64,000 bases of DNA. Source: Polytrichum commune. Its lineage: Eukaryota > Streptophyta > Polytrichopsida > Polytrichales > Polytrichaceae. Below are positions 58,912 through 64,000 of the stretch, in pieces. The position numbers and the translations under genes were made by a program. The number at the start of each line of letters is the position of its first letter. Positions within the stretch are counted from its first letter, which is position 1. The stretch is taken from contig OX485803.1 of assembly GCA_950295325.1 (NCBI GenBank), positions 49,615,554 through 49,679,553 on the forward strand, written 5' to 3'. The notes under the pieces were generated by a model. It was not told where the DNA came from. It saw only the letters and a list, made by a program, of their open reading frames with translations, and did no database searches.

Positions 58912-59648
58912 TGTAAGAGTCTGAGAGGAAGATATTTGTCAGCATGAGAAAGAAAGATATAAGGCTATGTGAGCCATATTTGAACTTGCATGTGTTATAT
59001 TGTGTAACTTTGAGGTTAAAGTGTGTGGGGTAAACCACAAGGGATTAGGAAGTATGAGAGCCAAGAGAGGTTATTGACTCAAATAAAAAGAAGAGGGGAA
59101 GATTCATAATAATCTACATAAGTTTATGAACAACAAATTTAAACGATGATACAAATTTGAGAGAGGAAAGAAGTCAATGCTAATGGCATGTGAAAAACGT
59201 GATAGCCTCCGAGTCATGAAAGATAATGTCATAGTATGCGGCGTCGGCGGCCGCACCTTATCTGTGGGATTTCATCCATTTAGATTTGGATGGATGAATC
59301 CTAGAAGTTGGAGAGATGCTCCTAAGTGAGGAGCCTCTTCATTGGCTTGGCATTCTTGCCAAGTCAAGCCTTGTGAGTGAATGTGTGGAGAGAGCTTGTG
59401 TGAGGTGAAGATTGCATGTTTTTGCAATAAATCTTGAGTTCTTCTCGCCTTACTTACACTCTTGGATTCTCCCGTGGTGGAGTGAGAGATAACTTGACTC
59501 ATTGTATGCATTTGAAGAGAGAATTAGAGCTCTTACAAGGGTTTGACTCTCTTCCTTCTCTGTGGAGGTGTGTTGTTTATGTGTGTTTTTGCCATGTTTT
59601 AGTTATATTTGTTAGTGGTGGTTGGTACTCGAGTTGCAGTGACACATG
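58912..59648 (+). mobile_element. Possible LTR of a retrotransposon
   Basis: A purine-rich tract (GAGAGGTGGGGAGAG) is followed by TGTAAGAGTCTGAGAGGAAG and a block with a polyadenylation-like TGCAATAAATCTTGAG near 59431. The T-rich stretch TTGACTCTCTTCCTTCTCTG follows, and a CA-ending edge lies near 59648. This order resembles a polypurine tract and 3' LTR. No second LTR or target duplication is visible, so the call is tentative. Confidence 0.3.
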
Positions 59649-59689
59649 ATCGCTATTTACACGACATTAGGAAGAATCGGCAGTTAGTT

Positions 59690-59890
59690 ACAGATGAACC
59701 GGTTGAGTTTGGAAAATAACCGGTTGAAGTTCAAAACTGAAAGAAATTACCGATCATTTTAGAGGAATTTGTAGAATATACCCCAATTTAATAAAGGAAA
59801 ACCAAAGGATGTCAACATGTAACCGATTGGACTTGCAAACACTAGGATCTCAACCAATTATGCCCAAACAATCTCCCTGATCACTGGCAG
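59690..59890. repeat. Decayed copy of the segment at 21735-21947
   Basis: CCGGTTGAGTTTG, AACCGGTTGAAGTTCAA, CACATTTT-like GATCATTTTAGAGG and CCCAA-CAATCTCC align with GCGGCTGAGTTTGAG, AACTGGTTGAAGTTCAAG and GATCACTTCAGAGGC in the same order. Confidence 0.6.
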
Positions 59891-60805
59891 GAAGGCAGGA
59901 AGGCAGGCCTGCATTAAAGGTACCAAACTGTGTAATAAATCGTGGCAATGAACTCACCATTCCTTTCACACTGTACTACCCTGGCAGGTTAAACACTCAC
60001 ACATGTTGTTATGTGATATTTTTGTGCCACATCAACTTTGTCATGGGTTTCAATCAGTAGTTATGTGACACATGGCGTTATTTTTTACGTCAGAAACATA
60101 TCAATTAATGTCGAATCTACCATGTTAATAGAACAAGAAGTCCCTGTGCAGAAATATAAACAGGTGAAACTGGGTTTGAACCCTCAACCCCTACAGAAAC
60201 ATTCTCACCACCGTTTTGGAGTACCGAGGATGGATCTATCCGAATTCTCCAGGAAACAATCGATCACGAGTTTATTCACATTTGCACTGTTGGCCACGGC
60301 AGAAAATTAGTGCTCAAGTGAAGGTGCAGGGCGCGAAGAAGGCTGTTTCAGTCGATCCTGAATTTTCTTGTTTCATATCTGACAGATACGAAATCATACA
60401 AATTGCAAACTATTTCACCCTCCACTCTCATAACACTATATTCATTAATTAGAGACTTTTAGATGATTTTGAGACTATTTAAGGACGCACATTTCAAATA
60501 AGAACTAGTAATTACGAACTAAAACTCGGAAATGTATAGGGTTGGAAACAATAATAAGACATAAAAGCATGGAATTGAACGAAAATGTGAAGCATACATG
60601 AAAATATTGGCGTATGAAATGAGAAATGGTCATGAATGGAAGGCAAGATACGGATGATGAATGGAAATTGAATTAATTCAATTGGAATGAAATACAAGGA
60701 TAATGGAAAAACCATCAATGTCTTGGAGAACACGAAATAAAATCTAAAGTCATAGATAATATCTATTAGCCTTGAACCTATTTTTAGTTTAGGGAGTCCG
60801 TCCCA
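59891..60805. other. Non-coding stretch, 3' flank of the gene at 60806
   Basis: A GGCAGGAA repeat lies at about 59888-59908. A frame at 60038-60310 has no family match. Base composition rises sharply in GC at about 60800. Confidence 0.35.
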
Positions 60806-61782
60806 CTATTTTTTTGTCGCGGCCATCTCTTTATTTTTGGCAGCCTCCATGGCCCTAAAAATCTCCGGCCCGCGGCTATAACCATTACTGTTGACGGACC
60901 CGGAATATGTGCCGTTCTTCCATATAATATTATCCGGACGCGCTCCCGAATTGTACGAAGTGGTATGGTGAGTGGAATACGATTGCGTTTGGGAGACAGA
61001 TTGTCTCGTGGTTCGCCGGACGGCCAAACAACGATCGGAATCGGAGGATGTGGCCTTGGGTGCCAGCCTATCCAAGGACGACGTCGAGGAGGGATGGGCA
61101 CCCATCGAGCGAGTAGCCACCTGCGAAAGAAAGCAAATTTAGTGGGATTAAATCAAAGGCTTCAACGGAGTGGGGGAAACGACGGCGGTTTGGGATGTAT
61201 GTTCGTAAACATCGCGGCCACAAGGGAATGTAAACATGGGAGACAAGTAAACCAACGGCGGGAAATGTGGTAGGGGAGTAAAAGAAATTGCACCTTGGCT
61301 TTCGGGCCGTTGACGGGGGGATCAATGCAAGGGGGACGAGCAACGTGGGAGGAGTTGGCAGGGGGAGGAGTGGAGGCGGAGGGGAGGGCTTCCTGCGGGG
61401 GGGCTTCCATGCGGAGACGCCGGCTCGGACCGCGACGAGGGACACCGTCCTCCCTTGACGTCGTAGCCAAACGAACGAGAGTTCGTTTCTCTTTGGAGAG
61501 GGGAGAGGGCGAGGGTGCGCGCGTGCGCAAGTGGAGTTTGGGGGGAGGACTATTGACGACGCCGTCTTCGATCCCGACGTCACGGGAGTAATCCATGGCC
61601 GACGCCGCGTCCACCGCCGAGAATTGGTAGAGGGATGGCATTCGGAAGTTCGACGCGTCGCGCGAGGGGGAGGGAGGGGCCGAGCGGGGAATGAAAGGGC
61701 CATCGAGGAGGGGGGCGTCGCAAGGCGGGGCAAACTGTGAACAACAACAACAACAACAACAACAAACACGACCAAAAGGCAT
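60806..61782 (-). CDS. Unrecognised basic Pro/Ser-rich protein, two exons
   Basis: Exon 1 ends at 61294 with AAG|GTGCAA and exon 2 runs 61120-60806 after TTTCGCAG; both junctions are phase 0. From the ATG at 61782 the product is 267 residues, starting MPFGRV and a run of eight cysteines coded by a GTT repeat. A CAG at 61737-61735 could be a splice acceptor, in which case the true start lies upstream or at a later Met, and the Cys run is untranslated. The middle is Pro/Arg-rich and disordered. The end (ARPDNIIWKNGTYSGSVNSN then EIFRAMEAAKNKEM) is less biased and may be a short conserved motif, but I recognise no family. Codons are GC-rich, unlike the genes at 28-50 kb. A weak copy of the ACGAACG palindrome lies in the frame at 61471-61486. 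Confidence 0.5.
61741..61766. repeat. AAC triplet microsatellite
   Basis: An AAC run, GTT on the minus strand. It is either the Cys-coding run or the polypyrimidine side of a splice acceptor of the gene at 60806-61782. Confidence 0.7.
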
Positions 61783-61840
61783 CCAAAAAAGGAATTAGAA
61801 ATGTGATCCACATGGAAACAAACAAATACACGGTGGCAAT

Positions 61841-62608
61841 TCAAATCAATTTATTGATTTTTGCAAGCCGCACGATGCTCTTATATACATTGTCGCGGGG
61901 ACTAAGCGCGGCGTTGCCGATGGGGTTGGACCTAACAAAATCGGGGATGCTCCCGGGGTGGAGCACTAGCATTCTAAGATAAGGTGCTAGCTTATCGACC
62001 AAAAAGGTATCTTTCCTATCGCCGGTCCAAGTGTCGGGGAAGACGACGGTGCCCGGGGGATTGAGGACGCTCTTCGTTGGGCTGTCGTCGACGAGGAGGG
62101 TGTTCTCCGGCGTAGGCCAGTGTCCGTGGGGGACCCCCTCGAGAATGGGGATGCCTTGCCACAACCTGGACCGGAGGACCTTGAGGAACTGTTGTCCCCC
62201 TCCTCGACCGCCGAACTTGGGCACGGGAAACCCCTTCTCGTCAACTAGATCGTCGCACGCATCTTGGCCGAGGACGAGGCATGGTCTCGGGAGGCCACGA
62301 AAGAGGAAGTCGATGATGGCCTCCGTGTTCTCCATGATCATGGAGCTCCAGACGACCACGTGAAAGAGGTCGAGCACCTCTTGAAGGAAGTCCCGCACGC
62401 CTGGACGGGCGCGGACGGCCTTGCGGTTTATCAGAGTGTCGAGCTGGCCGTCGTAGTCCATCTCGTCGGGTTGGCGGAAGGAACGGGTGGGGACCTTGGG
62501 GATGTGTTGGGTGTGACACAACACCCCGTTAAGGTCAAGAACTAGGAAGGGCTTGTGACGGGTCTGAGGCCCACTCGCCGACGGGTTGCGATTTAACTTC
62601 GTGGGGTC
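61841..62608 (-). CDS. FCP1/NLI-interacting-factor-type HAD phosphatase-like exon
   Basis: A 256-codon terminal exon opens at the acceptor AATCACAG|GACCCC (62608) and ends in a stop at 61841. The FCP1 homology (HAD) domain starts with PFLVLDLNGVLCH at about residues 21-33, continues with RPGVRDFLQEVLDLFHVVVW then SSM (motif II Ser), and has NTLLVDDSPTKSVLNPPGT (acidic motif III/IV) and FPDTWTG. The usual DxDx(T/V) nucleophile motif reads DLNGV, so the second Asp, the general acid/base, is Asn. Such N variants occur in plant members of this family, and activity as a protein phosphatase is uncertain. The N-terminal exon is not identified; phase would allow a join to the ORF ending at 63224 (see findings). 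High GC. Confidence 0.75.
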   Translation of the reverse strand, partial: DPTKLNRNPSASGPQTRHKPFLVLDLNGVLCHTQHIPKVPTRSFRQPDEMDYDGQLDTLINRKAVRARPGVRDFLQEVLDLFHVVVWSSMIMENTEAIIDFLFRGLPRPCLVLGQDACDDLVDEKGFPVPKFGGRGGGQQFLKVLRSRLWQGIPILEGVPHGHWPTPENTLLVDDSPTKSVLNPPGTVVFPDTWTGDRKDTFLVDKLAPYLRMLVLHPGSIPDFVRSNPIGNAALSPRDNVYKSIVRLAKINKLI

Positions 62609-62728
62609 CTGTGATTAACAATTTAACTAGTTCAATGATATGGTCCAATAAATAAATTAAAATTGCATTAAGGGAATGACGAGGGAGCGAGGGTTTAGAG
62701 TGCAATGCGAATGCGCTCAGAGGCACAC

Positions 62729-62885
62729 TTCCGAACGCGCGCTCGTGAATGAGGGCTGCGGGTGGCGGCGCGCGTCATTTACGAACGTTCGTTCGTGAGT
62801 GAGATTACAGGCATAATCTACGAACGCTCGTTCGTGAAGGAGGTGGACACTGGGTCGCACACATTTACGAACGAGCGTTCGTGAT
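62729..62885. repeat. Cluster of four ACGAACG-NN-CGTTCGT palindromes
   Basis: Copies at 62729-62749 (diverged), 62778-62799, 62817-62838 and 62864-62885. The three good copies have perfect 7-bp arms around different central pairs (TT, CT, AG), and the flanks approach TTTA/GTGAN. Start spacing is 39-49 bp. Confidence 0.85.
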
Positions 62886-63173
62886 TGAGGAAGGGGCATG
62901 CAAGAGTTTATAGAGACGCCAGACCATTCACAACACAGGGATTGAATAGACGATGCACAAAATTGGGAAAATCCGATGCAGAGATAAACTGCTCATATAT
63001 TAAATCCGTTGAATATTTACAAATGTCTCACGTGATAATCTATCACAATTTCCGTGTCCTACAAAATTGTCCTACAAAACTGGCAGGCCTAGGGTGTCAC
63101 GCAGAAAAGGCTCGCGCGGGCCTCCTGATGCCGCCGGATATGAAGCGCCAATAACAAACGAGGGGGTTAGTTG

Positions 63174-63195
63174 GTTACGAACGCGCGTTCGTAAA
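63174..63195. repeat. ACGAACG-CG-CGTTCGT palindrome
   Basis: Flanked by GTT and AAA, close to a 22-bp palindrome. It lies just beyond the end of the ORF at 63209. Confidence 0.85.
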
Positions 63196-63208
63196 ATGAG
63201 AGGTATTC

Positions 63209-64000
63209 TCAGAGATGAGTTACCTCATCATCGGGGGGAGGGGCAGCGGCGCTGGACCGAGCAGTTCCCTCCTCTTCGATTAACGAACGGGCGTTCGTAA
63301 CCTCCATCGGAGCAGCTGCCTCTGCCTCCATGGCCTCTGGTGCATGGCCAGCCTGGGACGCCTGGGTCTGTTCGATGAGATCCGCTTCGTCTTCGTCCCC
63401 GCCCAGGTCGAGAGTCTCCATGCGGACATCCTCCATCCGCGCAGAAGGATGCTGACAATGCTCAGGGCTCTCCACATCCATGCACGCGATACATGCCACA
63501 TCATTGGGGCTCCCTTGCGTGTCCTCCACAATGAGCATGTCAGTGTGTTCCGCAGTGTCATCGCCCCTCCTAGCAACTACCCTGTCTGCAGTTGAGGGCA
63601 GTCCTACCCTTGATGGGGGAGGGGTGAGGACTGCCGCACCTGAAGATTCACGAACGCGCGTTCGTAAATCCTCGTCCTCTCTTATCGCCGCAGAGACCGC
63701 ATCGTGCGAAGGCGTTGCCGTTGTTGCCAGTTCAGGTGGAAAGGGACTTCCAGCCGGTGTTGGATGCGCTCGGGGGTGGGATGGCCCTGCTTGGTACATT
63801 CCTGGTGAAGAGGACTGTGAGGGGTGTCCTACAGGGGGATAGGGGTAGGGCTGTTGCACCGGAGCAGACATGCTCTGCATGCTTCTCAGCATCTCGAAGA
63901 TGGCGTCTGTCTTTGCGGCGGAATCCCTGAGCTCCTTATCCAGCCTCGCCATTTGTCTGGCGCTCTCCTCCTGCGCTGCCGCCATTTCCTCCTTCATCTT
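63209..64000 (-). CDS. Long ORF of unknown function, open at the window edge
   Basis: At least 263 codons, entering from beyond 64000 and stopping at 63209. The first part in the window is a Gln/Glu/Arg-rich helix likely to coil (EEMAAAQEESARQMARLDKE then LRDSAAKTDAIFEMLRSM). A Pro/Ser/Tyr-rich low-complexity stretch and an acidic, Ala-rich tail follow. A donor-like GAG|GTAACTC at 63224-63221 precedes the stop by four codons, so the reading may be spliced there instead. Two palindrome copies lie in frame and give RTRVR and TNARS. The style resembles poorly conserved plant transposon-associated proteins, but no motif proves it. Confidence 0.45.
   Translation of the reverse strand, partial: KMKEEMAAAQEESARQMARLDKELRDSAAKTDAIFEMLRSMQSMSAPVQQPYPYPPVGHPSQSSSPGMYQAGPSHPRAHPTPAGSPFPPELATTATPSHDAVSAAIREDEDLRTRVRESSGAAVLTPPPSRVGLPSTADRVVARRGDDTAEHTDMLIVEDTQGSPNDVACIACMDVESPEHCQHPSARMEDVRMETLDLGGDEDEADLIEQTQASQAGHAPEAMEAEAAAPMEVTNARSLIEEEGTARSSAAAPPPDDEVTHL
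63280..63301. repeat. ACGAACG-GG-CGTTCGT palindrome inside the ORF
   Basis: Flanked by TTA and AAC. On the minus strand it reads in frame as part of VTNARSL. Confidence 0.85.
63647..63668. repeat. ACGAACG-CG-CGTTCGT palindrome inside the ORF
   Basis: Flanked by TTC and AAA. On the minus strand it reads in frame as LRTRVRE. Confidence 0.85.

Noticed and set aside
61068-61844. 258-codon minus-strand ORF in another frame
   Set aside because: It is an out-of-frame shadow of the gene at 60806-61782 in GC-rich DNA; the chosen frame has phase-consistent splice sites.
1-64000. tRNA, rRNA or CRISPR arrays
   Set aside because: No cloverleaf, rRNA core or regularly spaced repeat with unique spacers could be found by eye; the tandem arrays have conserved spacers.

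Overview
The window is nuclear DNA of a land plant. The genes are split by many GT-AG introns. They include a plastid-targeted transaldolase of the plant type, a nodulin-like major-facilitator protein and a GPI-anchored leucine-rich-repeat protein. About nine tenths of the window is AT-rich non-coding sequence full of decayed DNA transposons and MITEs. A non-flowering land plant such as a bryophyte fits my impression of the repeat-derived peptides, but this is a guess and the species cannot be fixed from the sequence alone.

Layout. 1-28 kb holds no intact gene: a PIF/Harbinger non-autonomous element (879-2012), palindromic minisatellites (4.7-5.1 kb and 13.25-13.9 kb), LINE and unclassified coding relics (6-9 kb), two pogo/Tigger-like elements in opposite orientation (10.0-12.0 and 18.7-20.9 kb) and several MITEs. 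From 24.6 to 28.5 kb lie degenerate repeats of the 3' end and 3' flank of the LRR gene at 28742-29662 (minus). A three-copy tandem repeat (31.1-31.9 kb) follows. A 14-exon nodulin-like/MFS gene runs from 40479 to 32403 (minus), and I rebuilt it exon by exon with every phase consistent (578 aa). Its large introns are full of dispersed repeats. A 7-exon plastid transaldolase gene runs from 50078 to 46725 (minus, 446 aa, phases consistent). A LINE relic (53.4-54.4 kb), a PIF/Harbinger element with a dead transposase (56294-58200) and an LTR-like block (about 58.9-59.6 kb) come next.

From about 60.8 kb to the end the DNA is visibly GC-richer and denser in coding sequence: an unrecognised basic, proline/serine-rich protein (60806-61782), an FCP1/NLI-type HAD phosphatase-like exon (61841-62608) whose motif I reads DLNGV, and an ORF that runs off the window (63209-64000). 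This end carries a repeated palindrome, ACGAACG-NN-CGTTCGT. There are seven copies in 0.95 kb, two of them inside the ORF in frame, plus one weaker copy at 61471. I regard this as the least explained signal in the window.

The genes do not form a pathway. Transaldolase works in the plastid pentose-phosphate pathway, the MFS protein is a membrane carrier, the LRR protein is predicted at the cell surface and the phosphatase-like protein is probably soluble. Transposon calls rest on terminal repeats, target duplications and residual peptides read by eye; no database search was possible.
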